From: Dehalococcoidales bacterium
GTDB lineage: Bacteria; Chloroflexota; Dehalococcoidia; Dehalococcoidales; Fen-1064
Length of the DNA stretch: 34,612 nucleotides
Assembly: GCA_028712845.1 (NCBI GenBank)
Contig: JAQTPO010000002.1
Coordinates: 1-34,612 of the forward strand
Reading direction: 5' to 3'
Shown: one piece after another, positions 23,662 to 32,133 of the stretch
Layout: each line of letters starts with the position of its first letter
Position numbering within the stretch: the stretch's first letter is position 1
Program-made: the position numbers and the translations under genes
Notes under the pieces: generated by a model
The model's input: the letters and a program-made list of their open reading frames with translations, nothing else
What the model was told of the DNA's origin: nothing
Databases searched by the model: none

Positions 23662-26543
23662 GATTGCTTTCCACAGCAGTGTTTGTATTTTTTACCGCTG
23701 CCGCAGGGACAGGGGTCGTTCCTGCCTATTTTCTTACCGGCGACTTTCTCAGCCGGTTGCGCACGGTCACTACCGCGGCTGGCAACGGCAACCTTCGCCA
23801 TCGGGGAAGCAGTCTGTTTGGGGGGAGGTCCTTTGGTAATATTAAGGTTGAAAATATTATGCACCAGGTCATGACGGATACCTGCCATCATATTATCAAA
23901 CAGTTCGTGTCCCTGATTCTTATAGACCGCCAGCGGGTCACGCTGGGCAATGGCATGCAGACCCACACCCTGCCTCATATTGTCCATATTTGTCAGATGC
24001 TCTACCCAGTAATTGTCGATGACGCGTAACATCAATAAGCGCTCCAGCATCCGCATGCTATCGGCGCCAAGCTCACTTTCTCTCTTCTGATAGAGAGCCT
24101 CAGCCTGTCGCATCAACTGTTCGTCAATCTCATTGGGTTTCATCCCTGCCACAGATTCGGCATTGAACCCTGCCGGTAGAGGCATAATGGTTTTAACCTC
24201 AGATACCAGTTGCGTCAAATTGCCATCGCTGTTTTCGCCGGTATGAGCTGCAATAATATCTGCCATCTCCTCTTTAATCATCGAAAAGATGTTTGCCCTG
24301 AGGTCGGCGCCGCTCAGGATTTTACGCCGCTCGCCGTAAATAATCTTGCGCTGATTATTCACCACATCATCGTAATCCACCAGATGTTTACGGACATCGA
24401 AATGGTAGCCCTCCACTCGAACCTGAGCACTTTCGATTGCTTTATTAACGATGGAGTTTTCAATCGGAACATCCTCACCGATATGCATCATTTCCATAAC
24501 AGTCCGGACACGGTCACCGCCAAAGCGCCGCATAATATCATCTTCCAGTGAAACATAGAACCGGGTGCTTCCGGGGTCGCCCTGACGCCCTGCCCTACCT
24601 CTCAACTGGTTATCGATACGCCGCGCCTCATGGCGCTCCGTGCCGATAATATGCAAGCCGCCCTTATCAATCACCTCATCATGCTCTTTCTGCCATTCAT
24701 CCGGATTTCTGCCTTCAGGATTGCCTCCCAGGATAATATCTACACCTCTGCCTGCCATATTGGTTGCCACGGTTATCGCTCCCAGCCTGCCTGCCTGAGC
24801 GACGATGGCGGCTTCTTTTTCGTGATATTTGGCATTGAGCACCTGGGGTGAAATCCCTTTCCGCTTCATCATATCGCTCAACACTTCGGATTTTTCAACC
24901 GAGACCGTACCAATCAGAATCGGCCTGCCCTGCTTATGAAGCTCCTCCACCTCTGTCACCACCTGGCGGAACTTGGCTTCTTCGTTCTTATATATCTTAT
25001 CGGTGGCATCCTGCCGTTTCGCCGGCTTGTTGGTGGGGATGACCACTACCTCGAGCTTATAAATTTTGTGGAATTCTTCCGCCTCCGTAACTGCCGTACC
25101 TGTCATACCTGCCAGTTTCTGATACATACGGAAATAGTTCTGGAAAGTAACGGTGGCATAAGTACGGCTCTCTTCCTCGATACGCACACGCTCACCGTTC
25201 GCCAACTCTTTGGCTTCAATCGCCTGATGCAAACCATCGGAATATCTGCGGCCATGCATCATCCGCCCGGTAAACTCATCGACAATGACAACCTTACCGT
25301 TATTAATTACATATTCCTTATTCTTTTTATACAACACATTGGCAATAATCGCCTGACGGATATAGTGCTCCCACTTCAATTGAAATTCATTCAGGCTTTC
25401 GATGGCAAGCTTGTTTTGTGCTTTGCCGACTCCGTCCCCGGTTAGTCTGACCGAGTGATTTTTCTCATCGACCAGATAATCAAGTCCCGATTCGATATCG
25501 ATATTTTTCTGTTTCGCCTCGGTTTCTTCTTTATCCGTAACAATTTTCCCGTTAAGCTGACGGGCAACTTTATCTACAAGACTATACTTCCTCAGAGCGC
25601 CTTCTTCTGCAGGCCCACTGATGATGAGCGGGGTACGCGCTTCATCGATTAGGATATTATCCACTTCATCCACAATGGCATAGTTCAATTCGCGCTGAGT
25701 ACACTGCTTGAGGTCAACCACCATATTATCCCGCAAATAATCAAAACCAAACTCATTGTTGGTGCCGTAAGTTATATCCGCCTGATAGGCTTCTTTGCGT
25801 GTAACCGGTCTGAAGTGACACCATGGGTCGTTTTCCTTGCCGCTATCGAAACCGGGGTCATAAATAAAAGATACCCCACCCTGCGCCCCCGCAGTCTGCT
25901 GCCCCTGTATGCTTGATACACTCACACCCAGCGCATGGTAAATAGGCGCCATCCAGTAGGGGTCACGTTTGGAAAGATAATCATTGACGGTCACCAGGTG
26001 CGCACCCTTGCCGGTCAAAGAATTCAGATAAAGCGGCAAGGTAGCCACGAGGGTTTTACCTTCCCCTGTCTTCATCTCGGCAATTCTACCCTGATGGAGG
26101 ACTATACCACCCATCAACTGCACATCATAAGGGCGCTGTTTGATAGTACGTCTTGCCGCTTCCCGCACCGCCGCAAAAGCTTCATGGAGAAGTTCATCCA
26201 GAGCATCGTTCTGTGCCTTCCAGAGCTCCTTTTCAAGCTGTTCGAGCTTCTCCTGTAACTGTTTAGTATTTTCCTCCCAGTTTTCCCTCGCATAATCATC
26301 CTGAGCTTCTGCTAATCCTTTTTTTGCATCCTGCAACTCCTGATGGGTCGCATCCACTCTCTGTTGAATGTCAGTCACAGCCTTAGCTACTCTATCTTTA
26401 AACTCCTGAGTCTTAGCTTTCAGTTCATCGTCGGAAAGCTTTTCATATTCAGGCTCAAACGAATTGATTTGCGCAATAGTGGGTTGCATTTTCTTGAGCA
26501 CTTTTTCATTTGAATCAATCAGATTACCGAGCCACTTAAACAT
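23658..26543 (-). CDS. secA: Protein translocase ATPase SecA, long form
   Basis: 961 residues. SecA drives preproteins through SecYEG with ATP at the cytoplasmic membrane. Walker A 'MKTGEGKT' is at 157-164; 'YGTNNEFGFDYLRDNM' and the DEAD-like 'VDEVDNILIDEARTPLIISG' follow. 'MAGRGVDI' and 'QLRGRAGRQGD' mark the second motor domain. The C-terminus carries a zinc-binding SEC-C motif with Cys945, Cys947, Cys956 and Cys957. It exceeds the usual 830-900 residues mainly because of a charged coiled-coil insertion at about 52-112, ahead of the DELLHEAFA segment, and a smaller one before 'RKEAYQADITYG'. First gene of a minus-strand unit with the HhH and unknown genes. AGAGG precedes the ATG. Confidence 0.97.
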   Translation of the reverse strand: MFKWLGNLIDSNEKVLKKMQPTIAQINSFEPEYEKLSDDELKAKTQEFKDRVAKAVTDIQQRVDATHQELQDAKKGLAEAQDDYARENWEENTKQLQEKLEQLEKELWKAQNDALDELLHEAFAAVREAARRTIKQRPYDVQLMGGIVLHQGRIAEMKTGEGKTLVATLPLYLNSLTGKGAHLVTVNDYLSKRDPYWMAPIYHALGVSVSSIQGQQTAGAQGGVSFIYDPGFDSGKENDPWCHFRPVTRKEAYQADITYGTNNEFGFDYLRDNMVVDLKQCTQRELNYAIVDEVDNILIDEARTPLIISGPAEEGALRKYSLVDKVARQLNGKIVTDKEETEAKQKNIDIESGLDYLVDEKNHSVRLTGDGVGKAQNKLAIESLNEFQLKWEHYIRQAIIANVLYKKNKEYVINNGKVVIVDEFTGRMMHGRRYSDGLHQAIEAKELANGERVRIEEESRTYATVTFQNYFRMYQKLAGMTGTAVTEAEEFHKIYKLEVVVIPTNKPAKRQDATDKIYKNEEAKFRQVVTEVEELHKQGRPILIGTVSVEKSEVLSDMMKRKGISPQVLNAKYHEKEAAIVAQAGRLGAITVATNMAGRGVDIILGGNPEGRNPDEWQKEHDEVIDKGGLHIIGTERHEARRIDNQLRGRAGRQGDPGSTRFYVSLEDDIMRRFGGDRVRTVMEMMHIGEDVPIENSIVNKAIESAQVRVEGYHFDVRKHLVDYDDVVNNQRKIIYGERRKILSGADLRANIFSMIKEEMADIIAAHTGENSDGNLTQLVSEVKTIMPLPAGFNAESVAGMKPNEIDEQLMRQAEALYQKRESELGADSMRMLERLLMLRVIDNYWVEHLTNMDNMRQGVGLHAIAQRDPLAVYKNQGHELFDNMMAGIRHDLVHNIFNLNITKGPPPKQTASPMAKVAVASRGSDRAQPAEKVAGKKIGRNDPCPCGSGKKYKHCCGKQS

Positions 26544-26887
26544 CTTTTTCCTCTTTAATTAAAGGTTGTCCGATAAATGGACATTGTCATTCTGAGTCCG
26601 CCACAGGCGGGCGAAGAATCTAGTCCCCTATTCCTTAACTACTAGATACTTCGCTTTGTTTCCCTTGAGTTAAACACCAAAGGCTCAGTATGACATTTTG
26701 GTCGTTCTACCTTCAAAAACTAATGTTATTCTCCCGTTGTCGTTCCTGCGAAAGCAGGAATCCATATAATTTCCTTGTATAGATTCTGGCTTTAGCTAGA
26801 ATGGTAAATAAAACTCATAACTAAATTCTGCATCAAGTCCTACCCTGAGCCACTTACATTGAGTTTGCCGAAGATACGGAATGACAA
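26544..26887. other. Intergenic, 344 bases, filled with repeat remnants
   Basis: Between prs and secA there is no gene. The space is taken by a palindromic repeat pair (26585-26695) and a second element with a hairpin (26737-26888), described separately. The secA ribosome site lies at its left edge. Confidence 0.7.
26585..26695. repeat. Palindromic intergenic repeat (MITE/REP-like)
   Basis: The left arm 26585-26624 begins TGTCATTCTGAG and ends GCGAAGAATCTAGT. The right arm 26641-26695 is its inverted copy (reads TGTCATACTGAG ... GCGAAGTATCTAGT on the other strand). The left arm holds an internal CCGCC/GGCGG hairpin. The motif is of a kind I associate with Dehalococcoidia genomes. It could also fold in mRNA downstream of prs. 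Confidence 0.6.
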
Positions 26888-26888
26888 T
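26737..26888. repeat. Intergenic repeat with TTCCTGC-GAAA-GCAGGAA hairpin
   Basis: It begins GTTGTCGTTCCTGCG and ends GGAATGACAAT against the prs stop codon, so its ends are imperfect inverted repeats. Near the left end a perfect 7-bp stem with a GAAA loop (26743-26760) recurs, with another loop, at 29983-30000. Confidence 0.55.
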
Positions 26889-27835
26889 TACATTTCCGGT
26901 TCGAACATCGCGCCGATAGACAGGCCGGTATGAATACGGTGAATCGCCTCACCCAGCAATGGTGCCATCGGCAAAACCACGATTTTATCCAGCTTCTTTT
27001 CCGGAGGAACAGGGATAGTGTCCGTCACAACCACCTGTTTCACCGGGGACTGAGCGATGCGTTCAATTGCTTTACCGGAAAAAACCGCATGTGTAGCACA
27101 GGCATATACTTCCTTTGCGCCGCGCTCTATTATGGTATTTATCGTATTGGTAAGGGAACCGGCGGTATCGATTTCATCATCAAAAGCGACGGCAATTTTA
27201 CCTTTCACTTCGCCGATGATATTCAGAACTTCCGTTTTACCATCATTACCGAGACGCCTCTTCTCCATAATTGCTAACGGGGCATTAAGCCTGGCAGCAA
27301 AATCACGCGCCCGCTTGGAAATCCCGATATCTGTAGCCACGACAACCATATCCCCCATCTTCTTTTGCTTGAAGTAGTCGCTGAGTACAAACAACGCTGT
27401 CAGCTCATCCACCGGTATATTAAAAAAGCCCATTATCTGGGCGGCGTGCAGGTCAACCGTCAGCACACGGTTTGCCCCCGCCACGGTCAATAGGTCGGCG
27501 ATCAACCGGGCGGTGATAGGCACACGTGGTTGGTCTTTTTTATCCGTACGTCCATAAGCGTAATAAGGGATGACCGCCGTGATTCTCTTAGCGGAAGCTC
27601 GCTTCAGAGCATCCAGCATGATGAGTAATTCGACCAGACTTTTGTTAACCGGATGTGATATTGGCTGGACAACGAAAACATCCCGCTCGCGGACATTTTC
27701 CATAATACGGACAAAGATATTTTCGTTACTAAAATCAAACACCTCCGCACGCCCCAGAGGAATATCGAGATAATCAGTAATTTCTTTCGCCAGAGCAGGG
27801 TAAGCATTACCGGTAAATACCTTAAGGTCGTCCAT
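26888..27835 (-). CDS. prs: Ribose-phosphate pyrophosphokinase (PRPP synthase)
   Basis: 315 residues, the standard class I length. Makes 5-phosphoribosyl diphosphate from ribose 5-phosphate and ATP for nucleotide, histidine, tryptophan and NAD synthesis. Seen: 'IPYYAYGRTDKKDQPR' (89-104, ATP/catalytic loop), the signature 'VDLHAAQIMGFF' (127-138, metal-binding) and the ribose-phosphate loop 'DDEIDTAGS', which differs from the common 'DDMIDTAGT' by Glu for Met and Ser for the last Thr. AGGAG precedes the ATG and an extended -10 lies upstream. Separated from glyA by a terminator, so independently transcribed. Confidence 0.96.
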   Translation of the reverse strand: MDDLKVFTGNAYPALAKEITDYLDIPLGRAEVFDFSNENIFVRIMENVRERDVFVVQPISHPVNKSLVELLIMLDALKRASAKRITAVIPYYAYGRTDKKDQPRVPITARLIADLLTVAGANRVLTVDLHAAQIMGFFNIPVDELTALFVLSDYFKQKKMGDMVVVATDIGISKRARDFAARLNAPLAIMEKRRLGNDGKTEVLNIIGEVKGKIAVAFDDEIDTAGSLTNTINTIIERGAKEVYACATHAVFSGKAIERIAQSPVKQVVVTDTIPVPPEKKLDKIVVLPMAPLLGEAIHRIHTGLSIGAMFEPEM

Positions 27836-27872
27836 TTACACTCCTTTTGAAAGCGGTAATCGTAGCAAATAC

Positions 27873-27881
27873 ATTATACCA
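27873..27881 (-). promoter_or_regulatory. Extended -10 promoter of prs
   Basis: The minus strand reads TGG-TATAAT, a consensus extended -10, about 38 bases before the prs ATG. No good -35 is seen, as is usual for extended -10 promoters. It lies just after the glyA terminator. Confidence 0.55.
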
Positions 27882-27893
27882 CCACTACAAAAC

Positions 27894-27921
27894 AAATGGC
27901 TGGTTGAAGAACCAGCCATTT
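27894..27921 (-). terminator. Rho-independent terminator of glyA
   Basis: Perfect 12-bp inverted repeat AAATGGCTGGTT / AACCAGCCATTT with a 4-base loop, 25 bases after the glyA stop. On the minus strand it is followed by GTTTTG, a short T run. Confidence 0.75.
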
Positions 27922-27946
27922 CATATTTCCATAACGCAAAAGAGCC

Positions 27947-29191
27947 TTAATCATCTATTCCGGGAATGGGGAAACAGTGACACCACTGTTGTACTTCGTC
28001 CCCGGCTTGATTTTCCACAGCTTTGTCACCGATGTGGGTGAGCACCTTGAAAATCAAATTCGCGCAGAGTTTCATCTCTGCGATAGTGAAGCCACGGGTT
28101 GTCATTGCCGGTGAGCCCAGACGGATACCGCTGGTTACCCAGTTCGAGCGGGTGTCAAAGGGAATAGAATTCCTGTTGACCACAATACCCACCCGCTCCA
28201 GTGCTTCCTGTGCCTGTTTCCCGCTAACATTGATAGGCGTCAGGTCAACCAATACCATATGATTATCCGTTCCTCCTGAAACAATGCGCAAACCGAGTTG
28301 TTTTAGCTCCGCTGCCAGCACCTGAGCATTATCCAATGTATTGCGTTGGTAATCCATGAAAGACGGTTGTAACGCCTCCTGGAAAGCGACGGCTCTGGCA
28401 GCAATCGCATGCATCAATGGACCGCCCTGCATCCTCGGGAAAACGGCTGAATCTACGCTCTTTGCTAAATCCGCACGACAGAGTATAAAAGCACCTCTGG
28501 GACCTCTCAGAGTCTTGTGCGTGGTTGAGGTGATAATTTCAGCATAAGGCACCGGTGTCGGATGCAGACCTACCGCAATCAAACCGGCAATATGTGCAAT
28601 ATCGACCATCACTTTTGCCCCGACCATATCCGCAATCTGCCGGAAGCGTTCAAAATCGATGATGCGGGGATAAGCACTGGCGCCGACGACAATCAATTTA
28701 GGTTTATGTTCCAGAGCCAAACGCTCCACTTCCTGATAATCAATTCGCTCCGTCTCTTTGCTCACGCCATAAGGAATGAAATTATACATTCTTCCGGAGA
28801 AACTGGCTTGATCACCATGGGTTAAGTGTCCGCCGTGTGCCAGTTTCATACCCATTATCGTATCGCCGGGCTGTACCGTAGCAAAATAAGCCGCCATATT
28901 TGCCTGTGCGCCAGCGTGAGGCTGAACGTTGGCATGGTCGGCGTGAAAGAGCTGTTTTACACGCTCGATTGCCAATGTCTCAATAGTATCGACATTCTCA
29001 CAGCCACCGTAATGGCGTTTATGAGGATAACCCTCGGCATATTTATCAGTTAGATATGAACCAAGAGCTTCCAGTACTGCTTTGCTGGCATAATTCTCCG
29101 AAGCAATCAGGTTGACAGTTGTTTGCTGTCGTTTTTTCTCTAGTTCAATAGCATTGTAAACTTCAGGGTCAACTTGGTGTAAAGAACTCAT
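27947..29191 (-). CDS. glyA: Serine hydroxymethyltransferase
   Basis: 414 residues, standard length. Converts serine and tetrahydrofolate to glycine and methylene-tetrahydrofolate with pyridoxal phosphate. Seen: '[10 protein letters not shown]' (27-36), '[15 protein letters not shown]' (54-68), '[11 protein letters not shown]' (196-206) and the PLP lysine Lys226 in '[11 protein letters not shown]'. GGGGAGA precedes the ATG, and a good promoter lies upstream in the gap shared with the divergent uracil-DNA glycosylase. Followed by its own terminator. Confidence 0.97.
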   Translation of the reverse strand: MSSLHQVDPEVYNAIELEKKRQQTTVNLIASENYASKAVLEALGSYLTDKYAEGYPHKRHYGGCENVDTIETLAIERVKQLFHADHANVQPHAGAQANMAAYFATVQPGDTIMGMKLAHGGHLTHGDQASFSGRMYNFIPYGVSKETERIDYQEVERLALEHKPKLIVVGASAYPRIIDFERFRQIADMVGAKVMVDIAHIAGLIAVGLHPTPVPYAEIITSTTHKTLRGPRGAFILCRADLAKSVDSAVFPRMQGGPLMHAIAARAVAFQEALQPSFMDYQRNTLDNAQVLAAELKQLGLRIVSGGTDNHMVLVDLTPINVSGKQAQEALERVGIVVNRNSIPFDTRSNWVTSGIRLGSPAMTTRGFTIAEMKLCANLIFKVLTHIGDKAVENQAGDEVQQWCHCFPIPGIDD

Positions 29192-29212
29192 TTTTCTCCC
29201 CCTATCTAATGA

Positions 29213-29241
29213 AGTTTACAAATTAAGTGATGCGCTGTCAA
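29213..29241 (-). promoter_or_regulatory. Sigma-70 promoter of glyA
   Basis: The minus strand reads a perfect TTGACA (29236-29241 complement), 17 bases, then TAAACT (29213-29218 complement), 22 bases before the glyA ATG. Confidence 0.6.
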
Positions 29242-29278
29242 TTATCCGCTTAATTCTGCTTAAATATCATTATCATAA

Positions 29279-29307
29279 TTGACTTGAATTCAAAGCCGTG
29301 CTATCAT
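29279..29307 (+). promoter_or_regulatory. Sigma-70 promoter of the uracil-DNA glycosylase gene
   Basis: TTGACT (29279-29284), 17 bases, TATCAT (29302-29307): five of six matches in each box with ideal spacing. The ATG follows at 29355. Back-to-back with the glyA promoter. Confidence 0.6.
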
Positions 29308-29354
29308 AATCACAAGTCGATTACTAAATTTATAATACAGGTTGTTAAAATTAA

Positions 29355-29969
29355 ATGTCAGCGCTGACTGACCTATATGAAGAAGTTGCCCTCTGCCGTC
29401 AGTGTGAGATAGCGAAAACGCGTACCAGAGTTGTGCCCGGGGAAGGCGCTGAGAACGCTGACATTATGTTTATCGGCGAAGCGCCGGGCTGGCATGAAGA
29501 CCAGCAGGGACGTCCCTTTATCGGTCCGGCTGGACAATTTCTGGACAGTTTACTCGCTTCAATTAATCTCAAACGACAACAGGTCTATATCGCGAATGTC
29601 ATTAAATGCCGCCCGCCGGGGAACCGCGACCCGTTGCCCATTGAAATCGCAAATTGTCAAAAGTGGCTTGACCGTCAGATTGAATTAATATCACCCAAAA
29701 TCATCGTTACCTTGGGGCGTTACTCGATGGCAAGGTTCTTCCCCGGCAAGACCATCAGCAAAATTCATGGAACCGCCCAACAACAGAATGGCATTATTTA
29801 CTTCGCGATGTATCATCCGGCGGCAGCACTGCATCAGGGAAACCTGCGCCAGACAATTGAGCAGGATATGCTGAAACTGCCACCGTTACTGGTTAAGGCA
29901 AAGACCGCAACTATAACACAGACAGCACCCGAACCAGCACCCAAACCGGAACAGTTGAGTATGTTTTAA
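29355..29969 (+). CDS. Family 4 uracil-DNA glycosylase (Fe-S)
   Basis: 204 residues. Removes uracil from DNA in base-excision repair. The 4Fe-4S ligands are Cys14, Cys17, Cys85 and Cys101, as in family 4 (UdgA-type) enzymes. Motif 1 is Gly-Glu-Ala-Pro-Gly (41-45) followed by Glu-Asp (48-49), and motif 3 'MYHPAAALH' (152-160). The C-terminal 25 residues are Pro/Ala/Thr-rich and end 'PEQLSMF', a short tail that could be a sliding-clamp-binding peptide (Q-x2-[LM]-x-F-like; inference). No strong ribosome site: the nearest AGG is about 17 bases upstream, so translation may be weak or leader-dependent. Confidence 0.92.
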   Translation: MSALTDLYEEVALCRQCEIAKTRTRVVPGEGAENADIMFIGEAPGWHEDQQGRPFIGPAGQFLDSLLASINLKRQQVYIANVIKCRPPGNRDPLPIEIANCQKWLDRQIELISPKIIVTLGRYSMARFFPGKTISKIHGTAQQQNGIIYFAMYHPAAALHQGNLRQTIEQDMLKLPPLLVKAKTATITQTAPEPAPKPEQLSMF

Positions 29970-29975
29970 GAGGTA

Positions 29976-30130
29976 ATTGTCATTCCTGCGGAGGCAGGAA
30001 CCAGAAAGCTAAAACGGGAAAAACAGAATAATGTTCTATCGGCAAATCTTTTCATTACAGATGTGGATAACTTACACGAACGGTTTTAGATTGCTTCATC
30101 ACGATTGCATCGATGGCTCGCAACGACAAT
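29976..30130. repeat. Intergenic repeat element with ATTGTC/GACAAT ends
   Basis: It starts 7 bases after the glycosylase stop with ATTGTCATTCCTGCG and ends CTCGCAACGACAAT. The ends are inverted repeats of 6 bases. A perfect TTCCTGC/GCAGGAA hairpin (29983-30000) matches the one at 26743-26760. Same repeat family as 26737-26888, with a different body. It may also act as an mRNA end. Confidence 0.55.
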
Positions 30131-30172
30131 ATAGGATAACAAAGAGTCAGGGCGACATTTTAAGGTAATATA

Positions 30173-30460
30173 ATGCCGGATAAAGATTTAATTTCTCTCG
30201 ACCAAGCTCAAATGTCGGCAGAACGGTTTCTGGAAGGACAGTTCAAAGGTCTGAAAAAACTTGCCATCGATAAGGTGAAACTCGCCTCCATTGAAAGTAT
30301 CCTTATCTATGACGTAGCAGGAATGGCAACGATTGGCGGTGGTTTAATCAGTAAAGGCACCGAGCTTCCCTTCAAAGTACAAATCTCGGCAATCGATGGC
30401 ACAATTGTCGGCTATGATTGGCAGAGAAGTACAAATAAAATCACACAGGATTCTAAATAA
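30173..30460 (+). CDS. Small protein of unknown function ahead of RNase J
   Basis: 95 residues, soluble. Begins about 43 bases after the repeat element, with a weak AAGG ribosome site. Its stop shares a base with the RNase J start (TAATG), so the two are co-translated. The C-terminal half ('GTELPFKVQISAIDGTIVGYDWQR') reads like a small beta-rich, PepSY-like domain, but without enough signal for a family. Constant pairing with RNase J, if confirmed, would point to an accessory role there. Confidence 0.6.
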   Translation: MPDKDLISLDQAQMSAERFLEGQFKGLKKLAIDKVKLASIESILIYDVAGMATIGGGLISKGTELPFKVQISAIDGTIVGYDWQRSTNKITQDSK

Positions 30461-32118
30461 TGGCAAAAACAAGACTGAAAATTATACCCCTCGGCGGTTT
30501 GAGCGAAATCGGCAAGAATATGATGGTGATGGAATACGAAGATGACATCATTATCATCGACGCTGGTTTGATGTTCCCCGAAGAAGAGATGATGGGCGTG
30601 GACCTCGTTATCCCTGACATATCTTATTTGCTGGACAAAAAAGAAAAAATCAGGGGCATTATCGTTACTCACGGACATGAAGACCACATCGGGGCAATGA
30701 CCTATCTTTTGCCACAACTCAATGTCCCGGTCTATTCCACAAAACTAACCAACGGCTTGATTTCAGTCAAACTGAAAGAGCATAAAGGGCTGACAAACGC
30801 CGACCTCAGAATAGTCCCTCCCGGCGAAAAAATAACGCTGGGTAAATTCAGGGTGGAATTTTTCCCTGTCTGCCACAGCATACCGGATGCAGTAGGTTTT
30901 ATCATCAGTACACCGGTCGGCACGCTTGTCCACACCGGCGATTTTAAGCTCGATTATACGCCTGTCAGCGGCAAGCCGACCGACCTTTCAAGATTAGCAC
31001 AGGTGGGCAGTCAGGGAGTCCTGCTCCTGCTATCGGACTCTACCTATGCGGAGTTACCCGGTTATACGCCATCGGAAAGAGTCGTGGGAGAATCACTGGA
31101 CCGCATCATGGCAGAAGCGCCGGGCAGGGTTCTCATTGCCACTTTCTCTTCATTGATTTCCAGAATACAGCAGGTAATCGATGCCGCCGACAGGTACAAT
31201 CGGCGCGTCTGTGTCGTAGGACGCAACATGACCGAAATTGTGCGCATGGCGCTGGACCTTGGTTATCTTAAAGCTCCAGGTAATATACTGGCGCGCATTG
31301 ATGAACTGAAAGGATTGCCTCACAACCGAATCGTTTTTATCACCACCGGCACGCAGGGAGAACCAACCTCCGCCCTGGTACGTATTGCAAACCGCGACCA
31401 CAAACAGTTGCACATTATCCCCGGTGATACCGTGATAATATCAGCCACACCCATCCCGGGTAATGAAGCGGTGGTGGCGCGCACCATTGACAATCTTTTC
31501 AAACAAGGTGCTCAAGTGCTATATAATAACATCGCTCAGGTGCATGTCCATGGCCACGCCAGTCAGGAAGAGCTCAAGTTGCTCATGAACATCGTGAAGC
31601 CGAAATTTTTTGTCCCCGTCCACGGCGAGTACCGCCACCTCAGCCTGCATTCTAAACTCGCACAGTCGGTTGGCATCCCGAAAGAAAATATCTTCGTGAT
31701 GGAAGACGGGGACGTGCTGGAACTCGACCAGAATAGCGCCAAGATTACCGGTCGCATCAATGCCAGCAATGTATATGTTGACGGACTCAGCGTGGGTGAT
31801 ATCGGCACCGTAGTTCTCCGTGACCGTCAGATGCTCTCACGAGATGGCATCGTGGTAGTCATTATTGCCGTGAACCGGCAAACCGGTAAATTGGTAGGAC
31901 GACCGGATATCGTTTCGCGCGGTTTCGTCGACCCGCAGGGATATAATGAAATGCTGGAAAAAAGCCGTGACATGGTGGTGCAGGTACTGGACCACAGCGG
32001 TGCCAGACCGGCAGAATGGAGCTTTGTGAACGCTAAAGTGAGAGACACACTATATAGGTTCTTTTATGAACAGACCAAGCGCCGTCCGATGATTCTACCT
32101 TTTATGGTAAAGGTATAG
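30460..32118 (+). CDS. rnj: Ribonuclease J
   Basis: 552 residues, the usual length. Metallo-beta-lactamase/beta-CASP ribonuclease with endo- and 5'-3' exonuclease activity in mRNA turnover and rRNA maturation. The opening 'LKIIPLGGLSEIGKNMMV' and the zinc motif 'HGHEDHIGA' (71-79) are intact. 'VCHSIPDAVGF' and 'HTGDFKLDYTP' supply further metal ligands, and the beta-CASP 'PVHGEYRHL' motif is present. The C-terminal domain is complete and ends about 15 bases before ftsK, with which it probably shares a transcript. Confidence 0.96.
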   Translation: MAKTRLKIIPLGGLSEIGKNMMVMEYEDDIIIIDAGLMFPEEEMMGVDLVIPDISYLLDKKEKIRGIIVTHGHEDHIGAMTYLLPQLNVPVYSTKLTNGLISVKLKEHKGLTNADLRIVPPGEKITLGKFRVEFFPVCHSIPDAVGFIISTPVGTLVHTGDFKLDYTPVSGKPTDLSRLAQVGSQGVLLLLSDSTYAELPGYTPSERVVGESLDRIMAEAPGRVLIATFSSLISRIQQVIDAADRYNRRVCVVGRNMTEIVRMALDLGYLKAPGNILARIDELKGLPHNRIVFITTGTQGEPTSALVRIANRDHKQLHIIPGDTVIISATPIPGNEAVVARTIDNLFKQGAQVLYNNIAQVHVHGHASQEELKLLMNIVKPKFFVPVHGEYRHLSLHSKLAQSVGIPKENIFVMEDGDVLELDQNSAKITGRINASNVYVDGLSVGDIGTVVLRDRQMLSRDGIVVVIIAVNRQTGKLVGRPDIVSRGFVDPQGYNEMLEKSRDMVVQVLDHSGARPAEWSFVNAKVRDTLYRFFYEQTKRRPMILPFMVKV

Positions 32119-32133
32119 GTAAGAAGGCAGTAA

